A stretch of 64,000 nt of DNA from Paraescarpia echinospica (Eukaryota; Annelida; Polychaeta; Sabellida; Siboglinidae): positions 69,366,012 through 69,430,011 of the forward strand of contig CM034535.1 of NCBI GenBank assembly GCA_020002185.1, read 5' to 3'. A model generated the notes under the pieces. The model was not told the DNA's origin, made no database searches, and saw nothing but the letters and a program-made list of their open reading frames with translations. Shown here in pieces: positions 24,656 through 34,348 of the stretch; position 1 is the first letter of the stretch; each line of letters starts with the position of its first letter. Both the position numbers and the translations under genes were made by a program.

Positions 24656-25490
24656 CAGTGTCCTGACCCCAAAAGTGTCGACTGTGTTGGCCTCCACTAC
24701 TAGGACTGGAAGGTCGTTCCATTTCCTGATGGTTCTGGGCAGGAACGAGTGCTGATGGTACTGAGTGCGACACTGTGGCTGTGAGAACTGATAGCTGTGG
24801 TCGCGTCGTTGGCGTGGTGGTGGTAGTTTCAGCTTACTCTTCATTCCAGTGGCACTGACTGGTTGTGAATTTTATACAGCATGGCCAGTCTGGCTATTTG
24901 GCGGCGTTGTTGTAGAGAGGGCCACTGCAGTTCCTCAAGCATGTCCTTGACTCTAGAGGTGTTGTGTCAGCGTTTAAGGACATACATGGCAGCTCTTCGT
25001 TGTATAGCCTCAATTTTATTTATGGCGCGTTGGGTATGGGGGTCCCATACCGTTGAGGCGTACTCTAAGATGGGCCTTATAGGCTGTCTGCTTGATGGAG
25101 GTCGACCCTATTTTCAAGTTCCTCCGCAAGAAGCCTAAGGTCTTATTGGCTATTGCACAGATGTTGTCGATGTGAGTATTCCAGCCCAAGTCCTTGTTGA
25201 TGGTGACTCCAAGGTACTTTGCGGAGTCTGTTGTCTCAAGTGTGTGGCCATGGAGCTGGTAGGGGTGCTCTGGTGACAGGCAGTGCGGTGCACGTCTCTG
25301 GGAGGAAGGCCATGTCCCAGTTCTTCTCCCACTCGGCAAGTCGCTGGACGTCTTGTTGTAGTTGCTCATGGTCTTTCAGTGCCTTTACCACGGTGTATAC
25401 TGCTGTGTCATCAAGAAACAGTCTGGGTGGTGACGTCAGGCTCTCAGGCAAGTCGGTGATGTATGCTAAGAACAAGCAGAGGTCCAGAGT
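24600..25490 (-). mobile_element. LINE fragment, RT end of ORF2
   Basis: On the - strand: ITDLPESLTSPPRLF, then LDDTAVYTVVKALKDHEQLQ (the FADD active site is mutated to FLDD), LQQDVQRLAEWEKNWDMAF, TDSAKYLGVTINKDLGWNTH, ANKTLGFLRRNLKIG and, in another frame, SQPQCRTQYHQHSFLPRTIR and KWNDLP. This is the standard second half of a CR1/Jockey-group RT. Several frameshifts (near 25240, 25075 and 24850) make it a pseudogene. It overlaps the end of the dispersed repeat at 24655. Confidence 0.8.
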
Positions 25491-25539
25491 AGTAATATAG
25501 GTTAATCAGCGGGGACGGTTGGATTCGGATTGGTGGAAG

Positions 25540-25860
25540 TGAAAAAGTACCCGGATGTAGGCCAAGGTCAAGTACCCGGATGTAGGTCAAACGGCGCCCC
25601 TAGCGGATATATTGTGAACTAAAACAGCGCCTCCTAGCGGATTTGTTTGGAAACTAAAATAGTTCGAGTAGCTCCCCCTAGCGGATTTTTTGGAGAGCTA
25701 AAATAGCACCCTGGCGGATATGTTGTGAACTACAAACAACAGTGGTGTCACCTTACGGACAAGGGTTGAACTAAATGTATGAGTACTGCCTAATTTGGTG
25801 CGTCTTATTTATGAAAATTGGCGCCCCTTAGTGGAAAGGTTACGAACTGAAAGAGAAGTA
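25540..25860. repeat. Degenerate ~45-bp direct repeats upstream of the 26-28 kb cassette
   Basis: Two copies of AAGTACCCGGATGTAGG (25543, 25571) are followed by four or five imperfect units of the form GCGCCCCTAGCGGATATNTT plus GTGAACTAAAA, at about 25590, 25623, 25670, 25710 and 25825. Their regular head-to-tail layout ahead of TATA and palindromic promoter elements resembles an enhancer or a decayed satellite. Confidence 0.7.
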
Positions 25861-25938
25861 CAAATAACTCCCCCTGACTGATATCAGTGAACCAAATATC
25901 GATACTTCTTAAGTTCGTGTCTCTTGTTTCTTTTTACT

Positions 25939-25990
25939 ATAAAAATAGGTCAGTGACGTCGTTAAATAGGCCATTGCGCATGCGCAATGG
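25939..25990 (+). promoter_or_regulatory. TATA box, TGACGTC and NRF1-type palindrome
   Basis: TATAAAA at 25939, GTGACGTCG at 25952 and the perfect 20-bp palindrome CCATTGCGCATGCGCAATGG at 25971-25990 lie within 52 bp. The palindrome's core TGCGCATGCGCA is the known consensus for nuclear respiratory factor 1 in animals; TGACGTC is a CRE/ATF half-palindrome. No long frame follows directly, so the transcript, if any, is unknown. Confidence 0.5.
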
Positions 25991-26109
25991 TGTTTTTTCT
26001 TATGTCCCATAGGTTGTCGATCACTTGTTTAAGTGTAGGCCTCTCTTAACCTATACATTTACAACCATAAAATAGGTTCAATCCTGACGAATCGGTACAG
26101 AACTAGTAA

Positions 26110-26345
26110 AATAAGTCAAATTTTGTCATTTCTAGTTACCATACAGATCTACGACCTTCTCGCCCTGTTTGTAAATTTTTGCCTATCAATGTCTCTTTTT
26201 ACTTGCATACGTCGACTTCTTCCTGTATTAACAAATAGGTGTTTGTCAATTTCTGGTTACCATACAGATCTACGACCTTCCCATCACCCTTTTTGTAAAT
26301 GTTTCCCTATCAATGTCTCTTATTACTTGCATATTGCGTACCTAT
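26110..26345 (+). repeat. ~118-bp tandem duplication
   Basis: Two head-to-tail copies share ATTTCT, GTTACCATACAGATCTACGA, CCTATCAATGTCTCTT and TTACTTGCATA. They start at about 26128 and 26247. Confidence 0.85.
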
Positions 26346-26493
26346 GTATGTTATTAATGGCAGACGTGAAGTGATTCCTGAACATGTAACATTCTTTGAG
26401 ACATCTTTATAAACAAAATCAAGGTCTCGCAATACTTTAACATTTATCAGTGCTATAGTTTTTAAACAATGCTACAGTTTTACATAGGACATT

Positions 26494-26590
26494 TGTACTT
26501 ACCTCAGTTGATTACTCGGATGCAAGCTGGTATGAACTTGTATTCCTGTCCAAGTCTCATCTACTCTTCGGTCCGTGCTTTTGTACTTTG
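26494..26590 (+). promoter_or_regulatory. Regulatory-looking module repeated upstream of the 28.1 kb promoter
   Basis: The stretch (ACTTACCTCAG, GCAAGCTGGTATGAACT, TGTATTCC, CAAGTCTCATC, GTACTTTGTACTCTGCGGT) recurs at about 27930-28050 as ACTTACTTCAG, GCAAACTGGTTTGAACT, TGGTATTCG, CAAGTCTAATC and GTACTTTCTACTCTGCAGT. The second copy leads directly into a TATA promoter. It looks like a duplicated promoter-proximal module. Confidence 0.55.
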
Positions 26591-26674
26591 TACTCTGCGG
26601 TATAGATACATACATTCTGGACTTGTTTGTTTGTTGCGGGCGTGAGCGCGCGCACCCTGTATGACATCATTAAA

Positions 26675-27128
26675 CTGCTACGCGCAGTAATTTTGTACGC
26701 GAGATCAGTTGGTTATACAGGTAGTGATTTGGTTAGACCTTGTTTTGAACTTGCGCATATGTAATATAATTCCATCAGTTGATCATCAACAGTGACATCA
26801 TTTAACTATAAACTGCTACGCGCAATAATTTTGTACGCGAGGTGAGTTGGTTATACAGGTAGTGCTTTGGTTATCCATTGTTTTGAGCTTTCGCGCTTGA
26901 ATGTAAACCATCATGTGACGTCATGGTCAGTAACGTCGTGTTATAGCGAGTGGAAAATTTCCCTGCAAATTTTCATTCTAGAAGTTTCTTTGGTAATTTT
27001 TTCAGCACACTACAAAACTGACGCTACTGTGTGCTACTGTGTCCTGTGTTAAAACATAGGGAATATAAAACAGTTACTTAGGTTAAACAGGTAGTGCTTT
27101 GGTTAGCCATGGTTTTGATCTCTCGTCA
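26675..27128 (+). repeat. Three direct repeats with CRE/AP-1-type sites
   Basis: Units at about 26675, 26813 and 27070 share GCTACGCGCA(G/A)TAATTTT, GTACGCGAG, GTTGGTTATACAGGTAGTG and TTTGGTTA plus (T/G)GTTTTGA; the third is shorter. TGACATCA precedes units 1 and 2, and GTGACGTCATGG lies at 26915. Spacing of about 140 bp and bZIP-type sites suggest an enhancer array. Confidence 0.65.
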
Positions 27129-27189
27129 CAAAAAAGTATTAGCTATTCTCATAGGTTAGAAATTTCGTCTTCATTCGGCACGCCCACGT

Positions 27190-27230
27190 CACCTTTATGT
27201 TCTGTCGAACTATTATAAAAGGCCTGCATC
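27190..27230 (+). promoter_or_regulatory. Promoter of the zinc-finger gene (TATA at 27214)
   Basis: TTCGGCACGCCCACGT at 27174-27189 is followed by TATAAAA at 27214 and an ATG at 27268. The same arrangement, TTCGGCACGACCACGTGAC then TATATAAG, precedes the next gene at 28087, showing that the two promoters are related. Confidence 0.6.
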
Positions 27231-27267
27231 TGGTTTTTTTTGTTCATTATATCTTACATTTCGGAAG

Positions 27268-27923
27268 ATGAACAACATGACTAGTGATAACGTCCGACAA
27301 GAGAGTTTGCTACCGAAGGTGCAGCCTTCTCCGGCTACGGGCCCACTCGACCTCTCAACCCGGACCAACAACCAGCGACCAGTTCAACGACCAGTCCGAC
27401 GACCAGTTCGACGACCAAAACAATTTCGTCTCTGTCATCAGCTCCGTCAACCAATCCAACCATCAACCCGACGTCTTCACCTCCGACGAAACGTCGAAAG
27501 CTTTTGCCTCGTTATGCCTGCTGCATGTGTGGCAGTACCTTCAGTTGTAAAGGGAGTTGGAACATTCATGTGAAGCAGGGCTGCTGCCAAAGGAAGCAAG
27601 ATAAGCAGCGGCGACGTAAAGAACAACTTGAAGAGATAATAGTAAGTTTCAATTTATCATAATGCTATTTAGGTCTTGTTCTAAGTCAAAACCTGCTACA
27701 AAGAGCATAATATTATATTTCTCTTATACATATCAGTTGACCATTCATTATTAAACTCATTCCTTCACTGTTTCAGCGGCAAGAAAAGGAGCGTATTGCT
27801 GCATTTCTCGATACTTCTCCCTCTTCTCCCCTGTTGCGACAAATATCGACCCTCCAAGCGACTGTCTCCACTGCTGAACACACCCAAGCAGTGCAAGGAG
27901 AAACGACGACAGTCTTTACATAG
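27268..27923 (+). CDS. Spliced small gene: CtBP-type motif, NLS and C2HC zinc finger
   Basis: Exon 1 runs to 27641 (donor GTAAGTTTC), the intron is 135 nt (27642-27776, acceptor TTCACTGTTTCAG), and exon 2 ends with TAG at 27923, intron phase 0. In the spliced frame exon 1 has a Ser/Thr/Pro-rich stretch, a basic NLS-like PPTKRRKLLPRY, then CCMCGSTFSCKGSWNIHVKQ followed by GC, giving C-x2-C-x12-H-x4-C. A very basic QRKQDKQRRRKEQLEEII continues in exon 2 (RQEKERIAAFLDTSP). The first ATG (27268) is in another frame, whose product has the CtBP-binding motif PLDLS; the spliced frame has no ATG after its last upstream stop near 27284. So either a frame-disrupting indel lies in the 12-nt repeats near 27370-27410, or initiation or splicing is unusual. 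Likely a nuclear regulator; family not recognised. Confidence 0.5.
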
Positions 27924-28071
27924 TAGACTTGAACTTACTTCAGATGGTTGTCTGTTTGCAAACTGGTTTGAACTGGTATTCGCTGTGCAAGTCTAATCAA
28001 CTATACAGTCTGTGGATGTGTACTTTCTACTCTGCAGTCCGTGCTCGTTCGGCACGACCACGTGACTTTTC

Positions 28072-28100
28072 GGCACATACACTAACTATATAAGCGCGGT
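28072..28100 (+). promoter_or_regulatory. Promoter of the small acidic gene (CACGTG, TATATAAG)
   Basis: TTCGGCACGACCACGTGAC near 28049 includes an E-box. TATATAAGCGCGG at 28087 lies about 30 bp before a probable start region and 69 bp before the ATG at 28156. It is related to the promoter at 27174-27220. Confidence 0.6.
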
Positions 28101-28155
28101 GTTTTGCCGATAGGACCGTCATTCGTATTACGACGACATCACGCCTAACATCAGG

Positions 28156-28425
28156 ATGTTGAACATACCCTATTACCGACCTTCCGATGCGGCAGACTCG
28201 AGCGATGAGGACGAGCCAACGAACCGACCCATCATGCCGGTGACCAACCGTCCTTCCGTTCCGACGGAACCAGAGGGCGAGGACATCTGGTACACTAGGC
28301 TCTGCGATGTACCAACTTCCACTTCTGCCGATGTCACAATTTCTGCCGACACGGTCGATGTGCCAACTTCCGCTCCTAACGATGTCACGCTGAACTCTCA
28401 AGACGACACTATCCATGCGTAGTAT
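28156..28425 (+). CDS. Small acidic protein, unrecognised
   Basis: The 88-codon frame MLNIPYYRPSDAADSSDEDE continues with two EP/VPT-rich stretches and ends DDTIHA. SSDEDE is a typical acidic, casein-kinase-2-type cluster. Repeats of VPTS and DVT suggest an internal duplication (residues ~50-78). A TATA box lies 62 bp upstream and a polyadenylation signal AATAAA at 28715. It may be spliced near its 3' end, because a second short frame follows. No homologue recognised. Confidence 0.5.
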
Positions 28426-28516
28426 CAAGTGTTGGTTCCAAGACTCCGTTTCGAAACAGTGGCGAAACACTATGAAACAAATGGTTCTGACACTAATGGA
28501 GGATGAGGATGATTAA
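28415..28516 (+). CDS. Short overlapping frame ending in an acidic tail
   Basis: Overlapping the end of the previous frame, MRSIKCWFQDSVSKQWRNTM continues to LMEDEDD and stops (33 codons). It may be a separate small protein or, by splicing from the 28156 frame (candidate acceptor at CGAAACAG near 28459), an alternative C-terminus. Support is only the compact context. Confidence 0.28.
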   Translation: MRSIKCWFQDSVSKQWRNTMKQMVLTLMEDEDD

Positions 28517-28714
28517 AGACTGGTTGACTGTCTGGAACAATACCGCAACCAAGTATCTGAACCGACTTTGTTGGACCCACAAGGGCTCCTCGCCGTAGTG
28601 AGGTGTGGTATTGTCTTGTACACGATTACACTTTGCAAGACTCTGTATCAATGTCTAATCTCTGGTTCTTGTAGTTATGGAGCGTGACATGTAAATACGT
28701 TTGTGTTGTTCACG

Positions 28715-28720
28715 AATAAA
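28715..28720 (+). terminator. Polyadenylation signal AATAAA
   Basis: CACGAATAAACTGTG followed within 30 bp by a GT-rich stretch (CTTGTGTC). It is the first such signal after both genes of the cassette and could serve co-terminal transcripts. Confidence 0.5.
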
Positions 28721-28798
28721 CTGTGCAAACCTCATCTTGTGTCTTTTTCATACTGTAATGCAATGCATACGTTGGGAACCTTACTCATTGTCTTAAGC

Positions 28799-29058
28799 CC
28801 TCACGCATTCACTCACTCACTCACTCACTCACTCACTCACTCACTCACTCACTCACTCACTCACTCACTCACTCACTCACTCACACAAGCCCTCACCCAC
28901 TCACAAGCCCTCACGCACTCACTCACACAAGCCCTCACTCACTCACTCACTCACTTAAGCCCTCACTCACTCACTCACTCACTCACTCACTCACTCACTC
29001 ACTCACTCACACAAGCCCTCACGCACTCACTCATTCACTCACACAGTGAGTGAGTGAG
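28799..29058. repeat. (ACTC)n array with ACAAGCCCTC interruptions
   Basis: ACTC repeats are interrupted by a higher-order CACACAAGCCCTCACNC unit about five times. Predicted frames are His-Ser-Leu-Thr artefacts. At the end TGAGTGAGTGAG gives a short inverted match. Confidence 0.95.
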
Positions 29059-29079
29059 TCTTGTGAATGATTTTGTTGA

Positions 29080-29840
29080 TATTACTTCGTGAAAACATAA
29101 ACAAAAAAGTGTATAGAAAATCAAAGGTTTGCATACTGTCAGGATTGAACCGGCGTCGCCCGATTGTAAAATAAATGACAAGTAACCAACACGCCTACCC
29201 ACTGAGCTAGCGGGACCAACGGAAACTCTCTGACTGATTTAAGTTGTTATGATAAATTGTACAACTCCGTCATATATCGATATTCTAGTGATATTATACA
29301 CGTTACTTTATGTAGCTGGATACAATATATGTTTGCTATGTATGTTTATTGGTGTAGATTATCTCCCGTTGGTTGCATTCGATATAATTATTCGGAAAAC
29401 GAGCCCAAGCTCGGCGAAACCTAGTCGACTTGTAGGCCCATTCGCATTCGTTGTTTTGAATAAAATTCGATTCATGTGGAACCGTAAGATAACTGCTTGT
29501 TCCTCTATGATGACTACTGTTTGTATTACGTCGGAATATTGCACAATAACTCGTTCTGACGCTCGTTTCGACCCAAAAGCTATACTTGTAAACATGCTCT
29601 GAATGCATGGAAAGGGTCGGCCTGGTGCGAGTTTGAGTCATAAGTGACGTCACATCTCGGCATCCCGAAAAGCGCGCCAAAAATATGCATATTCGAAAAT
29701 GTCCGGATGCACACCATAAAATGTGGAATTTCTAATTCATTGAATTTTTTTATTTTTTTGGCTTGGTGGACGTGGAAATAGATAACAGGATATAATATAA
29801 CATGAATTCGAGCAATAGATGTTTTGATTCCCTTTAAGCT
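29080..29840 (-). repeat. tRNA-module foldback repeat family, copy 1
   Basis: On the - strand the order is an outer end (GAATTCATGTTATATTATAT, CCACATTTTATGGTG), then TGACGTCAC, a ~88-codon open block, CAGCTACATAAAG, and finally a tRNA-like module (29217-29141: GCTAGCTCAGTGGG A-box, GCCGGTTCAATCC B-box). Beyond that comes CACTTTTTTGTTTATG and TTTTCACGAAGTAAT. All other copies share this order. The + strand frame 29336-29602 is the conserved frame (MLCMFIGVDYLPLVAF...). Confidence 0.75.
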
Positions 29841-30084
29841 CCAACTAATGTTACCAGTAGGGGGCTTTACCTCAGATTCGTGTAGAGACGACGATTGGCT
29901 CTCAGGCCAACTATGAAGTAACAAATTAAATAAGGATACACTTTTATTAGATAATACTATACTATAACAACTATTCAACATTAAACTTATATTGAAACAT
30001 GTCACACACAAAATAAACCGACATTAAAAATTGTTCGTAGTTTAATGCCTTTTAATCACATGCATATTCACTAGGTCGCAAAGG
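29841..30084. other. Non-coding spacer
   Basis: AT-rich sequence between the foldback repeat and the next LINE; nothing recognised. Confidence 0.5.
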
Positions 30085-32020
30085 TGCTTATAAGTATAAT
30101 GTTGTACCAGGTTGGAACGAGCGAGTGAAAGAGCTTCATTGTGCAGCCCGTGATGCTTACTGTATATGGAAAGAGACTGGTAAACCTAGACAAGGTGACA
30201 TTTTTAATGTTATGAAATTATCCAGAATGAAATTCAAACAGGCGATCAGAAAATGTAAAAGGGAGAAAGAAACTATCATTGCTGATAACATTGCAGAACA
30301 GTTGTGTCAGAAAGACCACCGCAAATTCTGGAAAGAAATTAAGCACTGTACGAACAGTAAAGTAAAACTTCCGACAAACATTGATAATATACACGGTGAC
30401 GTAAACATCGGGTCAATGTGGAAGCATCATTATGAACATTTATTTAATGATGTGGAGGATAGTCGATGTGATAAAGTTTGTTATGACTGTTCCACTGACA
30501 ATACAGGAATGACTGTTGATGCAGTTGAACTGATGGATATTATTAATGGACTCTCAAAAAATAAGTCACCAGGTCTGGACGGTATCAGTGCAGAACATAT
30601 TAAGTTCGCTGATTATCAACTCGCTGTGCTTTTGTCTATCCTTGTGTCTTCGATTCTGGTGCATGGTTATTTACCAAAAGAAATGTCACAGTCTGTTATT
30701 GTACCAATTATTAAAGACAAAAATAGACGAGTAAACGACAAAGGGAATTATAGGCCAATATGTCTATCGAATATATTTTCGAAGATAATAGACACTGTTC
30801 TTTTTAACAGAATGAAAATGTACTTGGAAACCACTCCTAATCAATTTGGCTTTAAGCCTAAACATGGAACGGAGTTATGCGTGTTTGCATTTAAGGAATT
30901 ATTAAGGTTCTACACTGAACATGGTTCAGCTATGCACGTCGCATTTTTAGATGCATCAAAGGCGTTTGATCGTGTCAACCGAAATAAACTTATAACGAAA
31001 CTAGAACAACGAAATGTACCGAACTATATCTTAAGAATACTCAGCAATGAATTCAATAATCAATGTGTATGCATACGATGGGGAAATACCTACTCGGACT
31101 TCTTCTCGGTAGGCAATGGTGTTAAGCAAGGTGGGAAGTTATCCCCTTTGCTTTTTAACATTTATATGGATAATCTGAGTATACAACTGCACAAAAAACA
31201 AATCGGTTGTAGTCTTGGTAACATGGTTGTTAATCACCTTATATACGCCGATGATCTACTTCTGTTTGCACCTTCTGCTAAAGGACTACAAACACTACTA
31301 GACATGTGTTACTCATATGGACTCTCAAAAAATAGTCCGATGTGCAATACAATGCGCGTAAATCCCTGGTCATGTACTTTGAATCTAGAAAGTCAAATCT
31401 GTCTAAAGAAATGACATTAGGAGGAAAGAAGTTAAACTTTGCCACCTCTTGTAAATATCTTGGACATGTCATTTCTAATAACTTGTCTGATGAGTCTGAC
31501 ATGCAAGCCAAAGTGAGACTTTTGTATGCCAAGAGTAACATGTTACGTCAAAAGTTTCACTTTTGTTCAACTGCTGTAAAAAATAAGCTATTTATAGCGT
31601 ATTTTGGTAATATCTATATGTGTGCGTTATGGGTGAACTTTAGAAAAGTTAATTTTCATCAATTCATTGTTGCATATAACAACTCTTTCAGGATATTGAA
31701 CAATTTTTGCCCATGAGATGTAGCGCTAGCCACATGTTTGCTACAGCTAATGTCAGCTCGGGTAAATGTGTAATCAGAAAGGCTATTTTTAGCTTAATGA
31801 ATAGGATTGACATGTCTTTGAATCCCATTATTTATAGCATTAAAACTAGCGACGTGTATTGTACTTCGAAACTGCGGCACCAGTGGGTCCGGGATTTATA
31901 CAATTTTTAAACATATTGTTCTTATCTATGTATTTTTTATATTATTTACATACTTTTATTGATGTATTTGTATATATGGACATCATGATTGTCTGAAATA
32001 AATACATTATTATTATTACT
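30085..32020 (+). mobile_element. LINE, 5'-truncated, with RT and C-terminal region (inactive)
   Basis: It begins within ORF2 at YNVVPGWNERVKELH and runs through RT to a 3' tail ending AAATAAATACATTATTATT. The RT has LMDIINGLSKNKSPGLDGIS, KGNYRPICLSNIFSKIID, VAFLDASKAFDRV (catalytic Asp), KQGGKLSPLLFNIYMDNLS and the active site LIYADDLLLFAPSA, all intact. After about 31340 frames shift (FATSCKYLGHVI, then CSASHMFATANV). The wording differs from the CR1 family here; clade not assigned. Confidence 0.85.
30125..31414 (+). pseudogene. Reverse transcriptase part of the LINE ORF2
   Basis: A 429-codon open frame encodes the pre-RT segment and all RT blocks including YADD. It would synthesise cDNA at the target site, but the upstream endonuclease is missing and the frame is broken downstream: the natural continuation (KSLVMYFESRKSNLSK, KKLNFATSCKYLGHVISN) is read from 31342 in another frame, and the last part from 31707 in a third. 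The ATG at 30125 is internal to the original protein, not a true start. Confidence 0.85.
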
Positions 32021-32177
32021 AGGTGGCAGCTCTCATGGCATAATATTCAGAAGGGCCATTCAGAGCCAGACTAGCTTCACGCAGAAAGGCGAGAGTCGCT
32101 TAAGCGAGACTAAATTGGATACTGAGTACGTCGTAGTACTAATCTTCTTGCGATCTTATTTCTCTGCGCGTTTGACC

Positions 32178-32530
32178 GAAAATATGCGTTGCTTCGACGG
32201 CGAAGGTCCTTGAACTAAATATCGTTGGCACTGCTCCAGGCTTCAAAAATCGACGTTGGCGACATTTTGTCGGATCTTGTCCCATTAACTGATGATATAC
32301 ATCTACTCCAAAGCACGTATCTTCAAAATGAGCCGAACAAAGTGTATTATATTTCGAGGGCTTCCAACACAGTTCCACTGGCAGTCCGTCCGCAGTTATG
32401 AATCCACTGTTTCACTTCTGCCAGACGTTCTGGTCGATTCAAAGGGAAACAAAAAAACACCGCTCATTATCCTAGCTTCGCTGTACTATTGTTACAACCG
32501 TAGGCAGCATAGTAAGGCACATTGCAAGTC
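32178..32530 (-). pseudogene. Broken THAP-type zinc-finger domain
   Basis: On the - strand, in adjacent frames: AAYGCNNSTAKLG, then FFCFPLNRPERLAEVKQW and IHNCGRTA, then WKPSKYNTLCSAHFEDTCF and RRFLKPGAVPTIF. These are the successive blocks of a THAP C2CH DNA-binding domain (C..C near the start, Trp of the helix, C-x2-H in CSAHF, and the terminal AVPTIF box). There are stop codons after AKLG and a one-base frame change after HNCGRTA, so it cannot be translated as a domain. THAP domains occur in host regulators and P-element-like transposases; what follows (FAVEATHIFGQTRREIRSQE) does not tell which. Confidence 0.72.
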
Positions 32531-33539
32531 ACGTTTTCATTGCAAGCCGAACTTATACTAATATAACGAACCGCGTGCCATGAAGAGTATTGACAATTGA
32601 ACGTGAACAGTAGACAGTGTGACGTGCAGCAATAATAATGCTGCTCGTTTATTGGTTGCTTTCGGCCAAGTCAACGCGTCATCAGTAAGATGGCAGTCTT
32701 CATGTTATCGCAGATTTCGTTAGAATCTTCCACTATAAGACTACATTCTGAGTAAACCAGTGAACTGAAAATGTTGATTGTAGATGCAAATGGTTAGTTA
32801 ATTCTCAGGTGGCACGTATGAATTCCTATAACAGTTTTCCAGAAAGTCCAATATGTGTTTTATAAGAATATTCAATACAGCGAGTTGTTATATGTTACAT
32901 TCAAATTTATATTGATTTTACGACCTTGCGTCCTATTTACAAAGGTAAATATAAACAAAAAGTCACCTTAGAGTGTGAAATCTCAAAAGACCAGACGTCT
33001 TATGCAGTTCAATTACATAATATTACACAGCCTAATTAGCATACATTCAGAAAACAATGCCACTTGCTTGATTGGCCAGAAGGTCCTGCCAGTAGACAGT
33101 AGGGCCTATCTGATAACAGTCTCGGGCTACAGCCGACTCCACCTAGTCACTGTCGTCAGGCTTCATTAGGGTCAATGACACGATCTTCAAGTGTGTTTAA
33201 CTAGCAGAAGTAAACAAAAAAGATTGATGGATCACCCTGCTGCAATGTTATTGGTTCATTATCATACAGATTTGCAAATTGAGGCTTAACTAGTAGCATA
33301 CACACCCCACCCCCCTTATAAGACATGTGTTCCGACACTGTGATTTGGACTTGCAGACTGATGAGAAGTCTGCAATATCCAAAAACGGTTTGTCCCGTTC
33401 AACTGTTGTTTTGCCATACATATATTATGAGTGATTGTTTCAAGATATTTGAAGTAAAATGCGTCCTCCATGATTGTGCAATGACAATAGCATGCTTCCG
33501 TTGCCAGGGTCTTTATTGGGGTCAACCCATTGTTGGTTT
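32531..33539. other. Non-coding, no gene seen
   Basis: Short frames only. Nothing recognisable on either strand. Confidence 0.55.
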
Positions 33540-33965
33540 TCCCATAGGCGACCATGTTAATGTTTTGTCTGATTATAAGAAAACGTGACATATAAAATGT
33601 CTTAAACTTCTCACCTGCTGTTATCACCATCTCATTGACATGCCGATAGATTTTAACAAAAATTGCATACTTCCAACTCTCGTAAAATGTCTGTATGTGT
33701 GACACCCGTCAATATTTACAAATGCCGGCAAGAATTACTCCGCAAACAGGTCACATAGGCAAATTGCTGCCAAATATCCTTCCGCTTATTCAAATCATCT
33801 AGAAATCCACCATTTTACAGTCAACACCTTCTACAATCACATATGAAAATCTCCCTACTCAAATGCACTTATGTCACAGCATGTGAAAATTATGAAAAAA
33901 TCATTTCTCAAAAATACACTGCATTTTTTCTTCGTGTGCAACGGACAGGAAGTCTAACTAGAACA
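33540..33965. repeat. ~425-bp dispersed repeat, copy 2
   Basis: Second copy of the repeat at 24231-24655, same orientation, about 80% similar by eye. It ends 27 bp before the 58-bp inverted repeat at 33992. Confidence 0.8.
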
Positions 33966-33991
33966 TGACCCCTATTAGCACATGCACCGTG

Positions 33992-34049
33992 CCGGTGTAC
34001 TGGTCTGGAAGGAGGTTCCGGTCTGAGAGTAAGTTCCGGTTCCGTTTTG
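33992..34049 (+). repeat. 58-bp terminal inverted repeat, left
   Basis: Identical over all 58 positions to the reverse complement of 41600-41657. It begins CCGGTGTACTGGTCTGGAAG and ends GGTTCCGTTTTG. No convincing target-site duplication flanks the pair (left CACCGTG, right AAGACTC). Confidence 0.9.
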
Positions 34050-34098
34050 TGTATTACGCATGCTCGCGCAAGCGCAGCACATCAAAATCGACCAACTG

Positions 34099-34250
34099 TG
34101 AGCAACGTGACCTCAGGTGACCGGTCAACTTTGACCCCGTGCCAGAAGTATGCGGCGACTGAGTTACATCGCTTTGAGCAACGTGACCTCAGGTGACCGA
34201 TCAACTTTGACCCTTGCTCGACGCACTCGGTGACTGAGATATACAATTAA
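34099..34250 (+). repeat. ~76-bp tandem duplication next to the left TIR
   Basis: Two copies of GAGCAACGTGACCTCAGGTG plus ACCG(G/A)TCAACTTTGACCC and a more diverged end (GGCGACTGAG/GGTGACTGAG), starting at about 34100 and 34176. Confidence 0.85.
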
Positions 34251-34348
34251 TCATTTTTCGTTTGCTGTAGCGACCGTTACTCCACCGACCTATTTGCCCC
34301 CTACGTTGCTAAACAGGATCGTACATATGCGTGTGACAACTGCTACAG

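Noticed and set aside
28156..28422. Retinoblastoma-binding LxCxE motif in the small acidic protein
   Set aside because: Only RLCDVP is present; the Glu is missing, so the motif is not met.
28703..29053. 116-codon frame rich in His-Ser-Leu-Thr
   Set aside because: Translation of the (ACTC)n array.
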